Shown here: one piece after another, positions 9,003 through 16,064 of the stretch
Layout: each line of letters opens with the position of its first letter
Numbering within the stretch: position 1 is the stretch's first letter
NCBI RefSeq assembly: GCF_902804475.1
Contig: NZ_CADCSU010000087.1
Span: 1 to 64,000 of the forward strand
DNA: 64,000 nt
Source: Flavobacterium bizetiae
Lineage (GTDB): Bacteria; Bacteroidota; Bacteroidia; Flavobacteriales; Flavobacteriaceae
Direction of reading: 5' to 3'
Made by a program: the position numbers and the translations under genes
The notes under the pieces: model-generated
Told to the model about the DNA's origin: nothing
The model's input: the letters and a program-made list of their open reading frames with translations, nothing else
Databases searched by the model: none

Positions 9003-9236
9003 ATGACTACAAATGAACTTTCAAAAGAAGTTGAAACAAGAATAAAAGATTTTTTTATTGATGTTATGGATCCCGAAGAAATGGCAAAAATAATTCGACA
9101 AATAAATTATGCACTTTCTTTATGCGTAATGCGAGGATGCGAAACGGTAGAATCTGAAGTAAAAAATATAGAAGATAATTTCTATTGGCTCAATAGATTG
9201 GCAGAAGCTTTAGATCCTTATTTGGATATTGATTAA
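9003..9236 (+). CDS. Small uncharacterised protein divergent from the XRE regulator
   Basis: A 77-residue mostly helical acidic protein (MTTNELSKEVETRIKDFF..., ending EALDPYLDID) with two Cys in the middle (LCVMRGCETVE). The ATG at 9003 sits 22 bp after the TATATTTG box. A divergent arrangement with an XRE gene separated by 86 bp suggests that the regulator controls it. No toxin or antitoxin family was recognised. Confidence 0.6.
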   Translation: MTTNELSKEVETRIKDFFIDVMDPEEMAKIIRQINYALSLCVMRGCETVESEVKNIEDNFYWLNRLAEALDPYLDID

Positions 9237-9247
9237 CCACACAGTTT

Positions 9248-9345
9248 GTCATTTCGAGGAACGAGAAATCACACGCGAACTCCGCACAGAATGTCGCCAA
9301 TCTTTGCTGATTTCTATTGTGATTTCTCCCTTCGGTCGAAATGAC
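9248..9345. repeat. Palindromic repeat, family D (inverted pair)
   Basis: Left arm GTCATTTCGAGGAACGAGAAATCAC (9248-9272) and right arm 9319-9345 are near-complementary, with ~47 bp between them, so the element can fold into a long hairpin. A related arm (GTCATCCTGAGGAACGAAGG) is at 34340-34359. Short open frames across this element on both strands are artefacts of the repeat. Confidence 0.75.
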
Positions 9346-9509
9346 AATATTGGAGTTACGTTGCGTTTCAAGGGATTGATTTCGATAGCTATCGGGACTT
9401 GCTACAAAATAAATCATTCCTTCGGAATTTTAGAAAGAGTTCCGGAAGAACAAAATATATTGTAGGGATTAAGGTTATTATTGATAAAGTTGCAATCATA
9501 TAGAATGCA

Positions 9510-10268
9510 TTATCGCATCCATCCTTCAATCTTATAATTTTTAAAAAATAATTTTCGTTCTTTTTTGCCATTGTCAGGTTTAAACCAAACTTCGAATCTT
9601 GCGGCATATGGTTGTCCCCAATCTCCTTCGTAAATTTTAAAATCATCAGCTAAGCTAAATTTTTTTATACTATCTGTAGGATTGTAAATTTTAATAGAAC
9701 TGTTTTTTGGTAATTTGTCGTCAGAAAGACTAATATTTTGAGTGATTTCAAAAGCCTTTAAATAAATTGTTCCGCGTTCTATTTTTCCAATCCAAAATTC
9801 ATATTCATAAATTCCCGGCTGGAATGAATTGTAAAGCTGAAATTCAGTATGTTCAACAATTCTATTTGTTATACTGTCGGGTTTTTTAGAGTCAAAATTA
9901 TTGCCAAATTCCATGTCAACAGGATTGTCAATTTGTATGTTTTTTGGAATTTTTAAATTTTTGGCCCAAGTATCGGGTGTTTCTTGATTTATAAAAAATA
10001 GCGTAAGAAATATAATGAGTCCAATAACTATTGTGCTGCCAAATAAAACTAAGGTCAGGATTGTTTTAAGCCATTTCTTTTTTGATAATTGGTAAAATGC
10101 TGAAATCAATAAACCAATTAATCCGAGACAGAATATCGTAAAACAAACCTTTTCTAAGGTGGGATTATTAAAAGAGTTAGCAACTATTAAAAGTACAATA
10201 GAAACAATCCAGAATATTATAGGTTTCAACCAGTTATTAAAAAATGCTAAAAAGTATTTTTCTATCAT
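9510..10268 (-). CDS. Uncharacterised membrane protein
   Basis: A 252-residue protein with three predicted transmembrane helices in the first ~110 residues and a soluble C-terminal domain with beta-rich sequence (YEFWIGKIERGTIYLKAFEITQ). The C-terminus is basic and aromatic (KKERKLFFKNYKIEGWMR). No family was recognised. It is monocistronic, between two repeat-bearing intergenic stretches. Confidence 0.65.
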   Translation of the reverse strand: MIEKYFLAFFNNWLKPIIFWIVSIVLLIVANSFNNPTLEKVCFTIFCLGLIGLLISAFYQLSKKKWLKTILTLVLFGSTIVIGLIIFLTLFFINQETPDTWAKNLKIPKNIQIDNPVDMEFGNNFDSKKPDSITNRIVEHTEFQLYNSFQPGIYEYEFWIGKIERGTIYLKAFEITQNISLSDDKLPKNSSIKIYNPTDSIKKFSLADDFKIYEGDWGQPYAARFEVWFKPDNGKKERKLFFKNYKIEGWMR

Positions 10269-10586
10269 TATTAGTTCTTTTTATGTCACGAATCTAAATT
10301 AAAAAAGAATGACAAACTAAATTTTGCTGTTACGATAAAGTAAATGATTTGTTGGAGGTTTTACATAGAAATATCCAGAGGAACGAAATATATTGTAGGA
10401 ATGGATTTTAATCCATTCTAGATAGTTGTAATCGGCAATAAGTAATATTGCGTTTAAATTTCGGCGAAAGCCAAAACCTAAAAATCTTTAAACAATCAGA
10501 AAATAAATTACTCTTTTATGGAAAGCCGTAAAATGACTGATTTGCGCAGGACTACATTTGTCTATTATTAATTTAAGAAAAAAAAC
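10269..10586. other. Intergenic stretch with an 18-bp palindrome
   Basis: No gene is visible. It holds AATGGATTTTAATCCATT (10400-10417), a perfect 18-bp palindrome. Just before it, AAATATATTGTAGG matches a segment at 9450-9463. A TACATTTG box at 10553-10560, 26 bp before the next ATG, is a candidate -7 element for the gene at 10587. Confidence 0.5.
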
Positions 10587-11048
10587 ATGAAAAAATTATT
10601 ATTAGTAGTTGTCTTGATTTTAGGTTTTAATGTTAATGCGCAAATAGTAATGCGTTCAGGAGAAAACAAGCCCGACGAAGTGATTTCGGTAAATATGGGT
10701 ACTACGGAAATAAGTAGGTTTGGAGAAACTTATATCTTACAAATGCCTGATTTAACTACTAAAAGTGATGCGAAATGGAGTTACATGCTTAAAAAATCAG
10801 AGATGATGGAGATTTATAATGAAGTTTTTAGAGCTATGAACAGTGTTGAGTATAAAAAAGGAGAGCGTTTTGATTATAAAAATTGGAGAGGCGACATAGT
10901 CACAATTCGTTATGATAAAATGCTGGGAGTTAAAAGTATTCAGTTTATAACAATACAAAATGAATCGGTCAAACATATTGGAGGTGTGCTTACCTTAAAG
11001 AATTTGCAAAAGTTATTTAGTATAGATAGTACAGAAAAAGGTAGTTAA
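10587..11048 (+). CDS. Uncharacterised exported protein
   Basis: A 153-residue protein with a signal peptide (MKKLLLVVVLILGFNVNAQ). The mature part reads as one small mixed alpha/beta domain with a central WSYMLKKSEMMEIYNEVF helix and ends in a Lys/Leu-rich helix. No motif of known function was seen. It is followed by its own terminator. Confidence 0.7.
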   Translation: MKKLLLVVVLILGFNVNAQIVMRSGENKPDEVISVNMGTTEISRFGETYILQMPDLTTKSDAKWSYMLKKSEMMEIYNEVFRAMNSVEYKKGERFDYKNWRGDIVTIRYDKMLGVKSIQFITIQNESVKHIGGVLTLKNLQKLFSIDSTEKGS

Positions 11049-11057
11049 CATTTTACG

Positions 11058-11086
11058 CCCGATGCAGAAATGTAATCGGGTTTTTT
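11058..11086 (+). terminator. Rho-independent terminator
   Basis: CCCGAT / ATCGGG stem with an 11-nt loop and a run of six T, 10 bp after the stop codon of the exported-protein gene. Confidence 0.75.
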
Positions 11087-11140
11087 ATTGTTCTCTTTTA
11101 CAGAGGCTTTGTCTTTTTAAAAGATTTAATCACATAAAAC

Positions 11141-11170
11141 TAAAATGAACTTATATTACTTATATGGTTC
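11141..11170. repeat. Interspersed repeat, family B (half copy)
   Basis: AATGAACTTATATTACTTATATGGTT; the reverse complement of the 7121-7150 copy apart from a few bases. Confidence 0.65.
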
Positions 11171-11206
11171 AAATAATGGCAATATTTGGTGAAAGACCAA
11201 AAACAA

Positions 11207-11236
11207 AAAAGCTTCTGATTTCTCAGAAGCTTTTGT
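11207..11236 (-). terminator. Terminator of tRNA-Leu
   Basis: AAAAGCTTCTGA / TCAGAAGCTTTT stem with a 4-nt loop, then a T-run on the minus strand, immediately 3' of the tRNA. Confidence 0.85.
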
Positions 11237-11240
11237 TCAG

Positions 11241-11322
11241 TGCGGATAATAGGACTCGAACCTACACGCCTTGCGGCACCAGATCCTAAGTCTGGCATGT
11301 CTACCAATTTCACCATATCCGC
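11241..11322 (-). tRNA. tRNA-Leu (anticodon UAG)
   Basis: The minus strand folds as a class II tRNA. The acceptor stem is GCGGATA / TATCCGC with discriminator A, and the D arm contains GGTGAAATTGGTAGACA. The anticodon stem is CCAGA / TCTGG around the loop CTTAGGA (UAG at loop positions 3-5). The variable arm is long (TGCCGCAAGGCG) and the T arm is GTAGGTTCGAGTCCTA. CCA is not encoded. The 82-nt length and long variable arm fit leucine. Confidence 0.93.
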
Positions 11323-11431
11323 TCAATTGTGGGTGCAAAGATAAACATAACTTCTAGATTTCAAAACATTTTTTCAAAAAAAATATTAATTCTCTTTTTC
11401 GTATTTTTGAATTTCTATAAAAATAATTGAA

Positions 11432-12820
11432 ATGGAAAATATTAAGTCTTACGTTCAACAACATAAAGATCGGTTTATCAACGAATTGATCGAATTATTA
11501 AAAATTCCGTCGGTAAGTGCCGACACTGCATATTCGCAAGATGTGATCGATACTGCAGAAGCTGTTAAGGAAAGTTTAACAAAAGCAGGCTGCGATTTTG
11601 TCGAAATTTGCGATACTCCGGGCTATCCAATCATTTATGGAGAGAAAATAATCGACCCAAATTTACCTACAGTTCTAGTTTACGGACATTATGATGTTCA
11701 ACCACCAGATCCTATCGAATTATGGACTTCGCCACCATTCGAACCCGTAATTAAAAAAACCGAAATTCACCCAGAAGGCGCAATTTTTGCCCGTGGAGCC
11801 TGCGATGACAAAGGGCAAATGTACATGCACGTAAAAGCCCTTGAGCTTATGGTGCAAACCAATACTTTGCCATGTAACGTAAAATTCATGATCGAAGGCG
11901 AAGAAGAAGTAGGTTCAGCAAGTTTGGCCTGGTTCGTAGAGCGCAATCAGGAGAAATTGAAAAACGACGTAATTCTTATTTCAGATACCGGAATGATCTC
12001 AAACCAACAACCGTCGATCACGACAGGTTTACGTGGTTTAAGTTATGTAGAGGTAGAAGTTACCGGACCAAATCGTGATTTGCATTCAGGATTATACGGT
12101 GGAGCAGTGGCGAACCCAATCAATGTTTTGGCAAAAATGATTGCTTCTTTGCATGACGAAGACAATCATATTACTATTCCTGGTTTCTACGATAAAGTGC
12201 AGGAATTATCTGCAGAGGAAAGAGCCGAAATGGCAAAAGCACCTTTTAGCTTAGAAAAATATAAAAAAGCCTTAGACTTAAACGACGTTTATGGCGAAAA
12301 AGGATATGTTACCAATGAGCGCAACTCAATTCGTCCAACATTAGACGTAAACGGAATTTGGGGCGGATACCAAGGCGAAGGAGCAAAAACCGTTATTGCG
12401 AGTAAAGCATTTGCTAAAATCTCAATGCGTTTGGTTCCTAATCAGGATTGGCATGAAATCACAGAACTTTTCACTAAACATTTCACAAGCATTGCACCAT
12501 CTGGAGTTACCGTAAAAGTTACGCCACATCACGGTGGACAAGGTTATGTTACGCCAATTGACAGCGTTGGATATCAGGCAGCAAACAAAGCTTACACAGA
12601 GACTTTTGGAGTTCCTGCGATTCCGGTTCGTTCAGGCGGAAGTATTCCAATTGTGGCTTTATTCGAAAAAGAATTAAAAAGCAAAACCATCCTTATGGGC
12701 TTCGGTTTAGACAGCGACGCGATTCACTCACCAAACGAGCACTTCGGAATCTTCAATTTCTTAAAAGGAATCGAAACTATCCCGTTGTTTTACAAATATT
12801 TTGTAGAGCTTTCTAAGTAA
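11432..12820 (+). CDS. M20-family dipeptidase
   Basis: A 462-residue metallopeptidase of the M20 family, closest in layout to CNDP-like dipeptidases. Visible metal-site motifs: VYGHYDVQPPDP (His and catalytic Asp), GACDDKGQMYMH (bridging Asp), MIEGEEEVGSASL (general base and metal Glu) and SDTGMI. Near the C-terminus is DAIHSPNEHF, with the last metal His. The dimerisation lid lies around residues 200-310. There is no signal peptide, so a cytoplasmic role in dipeptide hydrolysis is likely. A TATTTTTG box (11402-11409) lies 22 bp before the start. A strong hairpin follows at 12911. Confidence 0.92.
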   Translation: MENIKSYVQQHKDRFINELIELLKIPSVSADTAYSQDVIDTAEAVKESLTKAGCDFVEICDTPGYPIIYGEKIIDPNLPTVLVYGHYDVQPPDPIELWTSPPFEPVIKKTEIHPEGAIFARGACDDKGQMYMHVKALELMVQTNTLPCNVKFMIEGEEEVGSASLAWFVERNQEKLKNDVILISDTGMISNQQPSITTGLRGLSYVEVEVTGPNRDLHSGLYGGAVANPINVLAKMIASLHDEDNHITIPGFYDKVQELSAEERAEMAKAPFSLEKYKKALDLNDVYGEKGYVTNERNSIRPTLDVNGIWGGYQGEGAKTVIASKAFAKISMRLVPNQDWHEITELFTKHFTSIAPSGVTVKVTPHHGGQGYVTPIDSVGYQAANKAYTETFGVPAIPVRSGGSIPIVALFEKELKSKTILMGFGLDSDAIHSPNEHFGIFNFLKGIETIPLFYKYFVELSK

Positions 12821-12862
12821 ATTGCCACTAAGGCACAAAGACAAAGTTTTTTAGGTTTAGCT

Positions 12863-12891
12863 CTTTGTCAAAGTTCTAAACTTTGACAAAG
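12863..12891. repeat. Palindrome, family A
   Basis: CTTTGTCAAAGTT and its perfect complement separated by CTA. It is nearly identical to the terminator palindrome at 7158-7188; a decayed relative lies near 8169-8193. Confidence 0.7.
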
Positions 12892-12910
12892 CTGAATCTC
12901 AAACCATATA

Positions 12911-12942
12911 AAATCCGTTCAGAAATGAGCGGATTTTTTTTT
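12911..12942 (+). terminator. Rho-independent terminator after the dipeptidase
   Basis: An 11-bp stem (AAATCCGTTCA / TGAGCGGATTT, one G-T pair) closed by a GAAA tetraloop and followed by a long T-run. Confidence 0.85.
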
Positions 12943-12968
12943 TGGAATTTGGAGTTTAATATGTTTTT

Positions 12969-13052
12969 GGGCGTTCCCTTCGGTCGGGCTTTCGGCTATA
13001 TCTTTTATTCCGTTTCACTTCATAAAAGGATACCGCCTCTATCCCTAACGCT
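12969..13052 (+). repeat. Degenerate interspersed element, family C-like
   Basis: Begins GGGCGTTCCCTTCGGTCGGG and contains CTATATCTTTTATTCCG and AAAAGGATACCGCCTCTATC. It shares the ATCTTTT...AAAAGGAT core with the family C elements but is more diverged. A short open frame across it (12883-13074) is not a gene. Confidence 0.55.
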
Positions 13053-13081
13053 AAAAAAGGTGCAAAGTTGCTAAGGAACAA

Positions 13082-13521
13082 AGTGACAAAGGTTTTTCGC
13101 ATCAAAATTGAATAGCCTCCAGCTTCAGCTGGAGTTTTTTGTGAAAAGAGTAATTGGCTTTAGCCGAATTCTTTAAATTTTTTATAGGTGTATTTATTCG
13201 GCTAAAGCCATTTCCTTCACATTTATTATAAACCCCAGCTGAAGCTGGAGCCTATTCAAAACCTTTGCTGCTTTGAATCTTTGCACCTTTGAGCCTAAAA
13301 AAAATTGGCTAAAGCCATTTTCTCCTCATTTATTCTAAACCCCAGCTGAAGCTGGAGCCTATTGAAAACCTTTGCCCCTTTGTATCTCTGCACCTTTGAG
13401 CCTAAAAAAAATCGGCTAAAGCCATTTCCTTCACATTTATTATAAACCCCAGCTGAAGCTGGAGCCTATTCAAAACCTTTACCCCTTTGCATCTCTGCAC
13501 CTTTGAACCTAAAAAAAAACC
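13082..13521. repeat. 107-bp tandem repeat (3 direct copies plus 1 inverted partial copy)
   Basis: Three head-to-tail copies of 107 bp lie at 13201-13307, 13308-13414 and 13415-13521, each starting GCTAAAGCCATTT and holding CCCCAGCTGAAGCTGGAGCC and GCACCTTTGA.CCTAAAAAAA. An inverted partial copy at 13082-13166 faces them, so the whole 440 bp can form a cruciform. The core CTCCAGCTNNAGCTGGAG is itself palindromic. Another single copy is at 15828-15880. This accounts for most of the 0.8-kb gene-free stretch 12821-13628. Confidence 0.85.
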
Positions 13522-13559
13522 TCAGAACCTTAGTAACTTAGAGTCTTAGTAACTTTTTT

Positions 13560-13589
13560 TTGCTTATTAAAAAAATAACTCTACATTTG
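13560..13589 (+). promoter_or_regulatory. Bacteroidota-type promoter of the lipoprotein-BlaI-BlaR1 module
   Basis: TTG at 13560-13562 and TACATTTG at 13582-13589 (consensus TTG-N17-23-TAnnTTTG), spaced by 19 bp, 39 bp before the ATG at 13629. The -7 box is embedded in the first BlaI-type operator. Confidence 0.7.
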
Positions 13590-13613
13590 TAGAGCAACAT
13601 CTATAATTGTAGA
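13580..13613. promoter_or_regulatory. Two BlaI/MecI-type operators
   Basis: TCTACATTTGTAGA (13580-13593) contains TACAttTGTA, the known BlaI/MecI operator core. TCTATAATTGTAGA (13600-13613) is a second site with one mismatch, 20 bp centre to centre, about two helical turns away. The first overlaps the -7 box, so binding should block transcription of the three-gene unit. Confidence 0.75.
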
Positions 13614-13628
13614 GTTAATTCGAAAAAT

Positions 13629-14051
13629 ATGAAAAACCTTCTTTTGCTATTTTTTTGTGGAATCATGCTTTTAAGTTGTAAAAGTAAACCCATCAATCAA
13701 AAGATTGATAAAAAGAAAGAAGGTCTTTGGATTGATAATTACCAACAGGATAGCATTACATACAAATCGTTAGAATATTACAAAAGCGATCAACCCATAA
13801 AAAAATGGAAATCCTACATTAACGGAAAAATTTACAAAACCGAAAAATACAAAAACGGAATCTGCATTGTAAAATATTATTATGAAAACGGAAAACTACA
13901 ATCAAAAGGAAAAACAAAAATCGAAGTCGATGCTGTCGAAACACATTGGTTTTATTTTGGAGTCTGGAAATTTTACTCGGATAAAGGGAAACTAACCGAA
14001 GTCAGGAAGTATAATAATGGTAATTTAATTTCAGAGCAAGAAATACAATAG
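13629..14051 (+). CDS. MORN-repeat lipoprotein in a BlaI-regulated unit
   Basis: A 140-residue lipoprotein. The signal peptide ends in the lipobox MLLSC, so the mature N-terminal Cys is near residue 17. The body contains MORN-variant (YwqK-like) repeats: KKEGLWIDNYQQDS, KSYINGKIYKTEKYKNG, YYYENGKLQSKGK and KLTEVRKYNNGNL. Two BlaI operators lie directly upstream, and blaI- and blaR1-like genes follow on the same strand 118 bp later, so it is probably part of the regulon of this sensor pair. Its molecular role is unknown; the variant repeats usually mediate protein or surface contacts. Confidence 0.8.
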   Translation: MKNLLLLFFCGIMLLSCKSKPINQKIDKKKEGLWIDNYQQDSITYKSLEYYKSDQPIKKWKSYINGKIYKTEKYKNGICIVKYYYENGKLQSKGKTKIEVDAVETHWFYFGVWKFYSDKGKLTEVRKYNNGNLISEQEIQ

Positions 14052-14169
14052 CCCACAGATTTAGCGAATTAAACGGATTGTCGCGGATTTTTTTTTAGAA
14101 TATAGATTGTTCTTAATCATCAAAAAAACTCAGCAACTTAGAATCTCAGAACCTTAGCACCTTAGAAAT

Positions 14170-14541
14170 ATGCAACTATCAAACTCAGAAGAACAATTAA
14201 TGGAACATCTTTGGAAGCTTGAAAAAGCTTTTATGAAAGATTTACTCGAAGCCTATCCTGAACCAAAACCGGCAACAACAACCGTTGCAACGCTTTTGAA
14301 ACGAATGATCGATAAGAAATTCGTAGCCTATAACGAATTCGGAAATTCGAGAGAATATTATCCTTTGGTCGAAAAGACGGTTTATTTCTCGAAACACGTA
14401 AACGGATTAATCAGCAGTTTTTTCAATAATTCGGCATCACAATTTGCTTCTTTTTTTACAAAGGGAACCAATTTGTCAGCATCAGAATTAGAAGAACTTA
14501 GAAAAATAATCGATTCAGAAATTCAAAAAAAGAAAAAATGA
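14170..14541 (+). CDS. BlaI/MecI/CopY-family repressor
   Basis: A 123-residue winged-helix repressor: LSNSEEQLMEHLWKLEKAFM at the N-terminus, recognition region TTTVATLLKRMIDKKFVAY, wing residues NSREYYPLV, and a helical C-terminal dimerisation tail ending in Lys. This is the standard BlaI length. Its stop overlaps the start of the M56 peptidase gene by 4 bp (ATGA), the usual coupling of repressor and sensor. It should bind the TACAttTGTA operators at 13580-13613 and be inactivated by the downstream protease. Confidence 0.93.
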   Translation: MQLSNSEEQLMEHLWKLEKAFMKDLLEAYPEPKPATTTVATLLKRMIDKKFVAYNEFGNSREYYPLVEKTVYFSKHVNGLISSFFNNSASQFASFFTKGTNLSASELEELRKIIDSEIQKKKK

Positions 14542-15761
14542 TACTCTATCTTCTAAAATCAGGAATACTGCTTTTGGTTTTTTACGCAGTATATAAATTG
14601 TGGCTTGAAAACGAAAAAATGTTTCGTTTCAATCGCATTTATTTGTTAGGAAGTTTGGTGTTTAGTTTCGTGATTCCGTTGCAGGTTATTTCGTTTAATG
14701 CTGGTTTTTCGAACAAAATTGGATTCATTCAATTAGAAGAGTTGGTCATTCAAAAGAGCAATGAAAAACTGGGAACAATTTCTTTTGATGATTTTGCAAC
14801 CGTTTTTATTGCAATGGTTTATGTTTTTGTCGTTTTGATGTTATCGATTCGCTTTGTTTTGAATTTGTATTCATTTTATAAAAGAACAAAAAATAATGAG
14901 ATACAATTTGTACAAGGAGAAAAAATAGTTTTAATCGAAGAGCCTGTTTTACCGCATTCGTTTTGGAAATCTATTTTTATCAATAAAAATGAATTCGAAA
15001 AAGGTAAAATTCCATCAGAATTAATAGCGCACGAAAAAGCACATTTAGATCAAAAACATACGTTGGATATTCTTTTTATAGAAATTTTTCAAATCGTTTT
15101 TTGGTTCAATCCTTTGCTTTTGTTTTATAAAAAAGCAATCAAACTCAATCATGAATTTTTGGCAGATGAAGTTGTAAATATTCAATTTCAATCTGTTAGA
15201 AATTATCAGAATCTATTATTAGATTTTGCTTCAAATAAAAACACAGTTGCTCTGGCAAGTAATATTAATTATCTAATAACTAAAAAACGTTTACTGATGA
15301 TGACCAAAAAAGAATCTCCAATTAAAATTGTATTAAAAGTATTTAGTGTAGGCGTAATGTATGCTTTATTATTGTTTGTTTTTAGTACAAAAGCGACTGC
15401 TCAAAAAGGATCAAATAAATCAGATGTAAAAGATAAAGATCTTTATACGATGGCCAATATTGAGAAACTGCCTGAGTTTCCGGGCGGACTTACGGAATTC
15501 TATAAATTTATTGGCAAAAAATTTAAAATGCCCGCAGAAGCTCAAAAAAATAAGCTTGAAGGGAAAGCTTATATGCAATTTATAATCGAAAAAGACGGAA
15601 GCTTATCAGACATTAAAACACTACAAGATCCTGGTTACGGGATAGGCGATGAGGCAACCCGCGTCCTGAAGCTTTCTCCAAAATGGACAGCTGCAACTCA
15701 GGAAGGAAAACCCGTTCGAGTGATGTACAGTTTGCCAATTACGATTCAGTCTAATAAATAA
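14538..15761 (+). CDS. BlaR1-type M56 peptidase with C-terminal TonB-like domain
   Basis: A 407-residue membrane sensor protease. Helices lie near residues 3-20, 35-52 and 88-110, with a further one around 270-288. The cytoplasmic zinc site HEKAH (H165-H169) and the downstream Glu in LNHEFLADE are those of M56 peptidases such as BlaR1 and MecR1. Instead of a penicillin-binding sensor, the C-terminus (~305-405) is a TonB C-terminal domain (LPEFPGGLTEFYKFI..., GKAYMQFIIEKDGSLSD). This fusion is common in Bacteroidota. The signal sensed in the periplasm is unknown. It is translationally coupled to the BlaI gene. Confidence 0.9.
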   Translation: MILYLLKSGILLLVFYAVYKLWLENEKMFRFNRIYLLGSLVFSFVIPLQVISFNAGFSNKIGFIQLEELVIQKSNEKLGTISFDDFATVFIAMVYVFVVLMLSIRFVLNLYSFYKRTKNNEIQFVQGEKIVLIEEPVLPHSFWKSIFINKNEFEKGKIPSELIAHEKAHLDQKHTLDILFIEIFQIVFWFNPLLLFYKKAIKLNHEFLADEVVNIQFQSVRNYQNLLLDFASNKNTVALASNINYLITKKRLLMMTKKESPIKIVLKVFSVGVMYALLLFVFSTKATAQKGSNKSDVKDKDLYTMANIEKLPEFPGGLTEFYKFIGKKFKMPAEAQKNKLEGKAYMQFIIEKDGSLSDIKTLQDPGYGIGDEATRVLKLSPKWTAATQEGKPVRVMYSLPITIQSNK

Positions 15762-15827
15762 GTTTTCTTTTGAGGTTCAAAGGAGCAGAGGGACAAAGGT
15801 TCAGAGGTTTCTTTTGATATTAATAGA

Positions 15828-15880
15828 CTCCAGCTAAAGCTGGAGTTTTTCTTTAGAAAGATTTGGCTTTAGCTGAAATA
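15828..15880 (+). repeat. Single copy of the 13.1-13.5-kb repeat family
   Basis: CTCCAGCTAAAGCTGGAG (15828-15845) followed by GGCTTTAGCTGAAAT, matching the core and the GGCTTTAGCC arm of the 107-bp repeats. The rest of the 15762-16064 gap is low-complexity sequence of the CTTTGTCCCTCTGCACC type and a terminator. Confidence 0.65.
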
Positions 15881-15982
15881 TTTAATCCAACCAGCATATA
15901 TTTTAGATAATTCTACAACAATTATTCAAAAACATTTGTGTCTTAGTGCCTTTGTCCCTCTGCACCTTTGTCCCTTAAAAAG

Positions 15983-16014
15983 AAAAAATCCGCTTCTAGT
16001 CAGGAGAAGCGGAT
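15983..16014 (-). terminator. Terminator of the saccharopine dehydrogenase-family gene
   Basis: ATCCGCTTCT / AGAAGCGGAT, a 10-bp stem with a 7-nt loop, followed on the minus strand by a T-rich run, 50 bp beyond the stop codon. It could also stop plus-strand transcripts from the BlaR1 unit. Confidence 0.8.
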
Positions 16015-16064
16015 AAAATTAAAAACTAAAAAAAAAATTCTAAAAAAACCAACAAAACCAGGCC

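Noticed and set aside
9190..9465. Open frames on both strands after the small gene at 9003
   Set aside because: They run through the palindromic family D element, and both frames are mirror products of the repeat.
13201..13521. Possible CRISPR array
   Set aside because: The copies are contiguous 107-bp units with no unique spacers, and no cas genes are near.
13580..13613. The dyads upstream of the lipoprotein gene as a terminator
   Set aside because: The stems are short and lack a T-run, they match the BlaI operator core, and they overlap a promoter.
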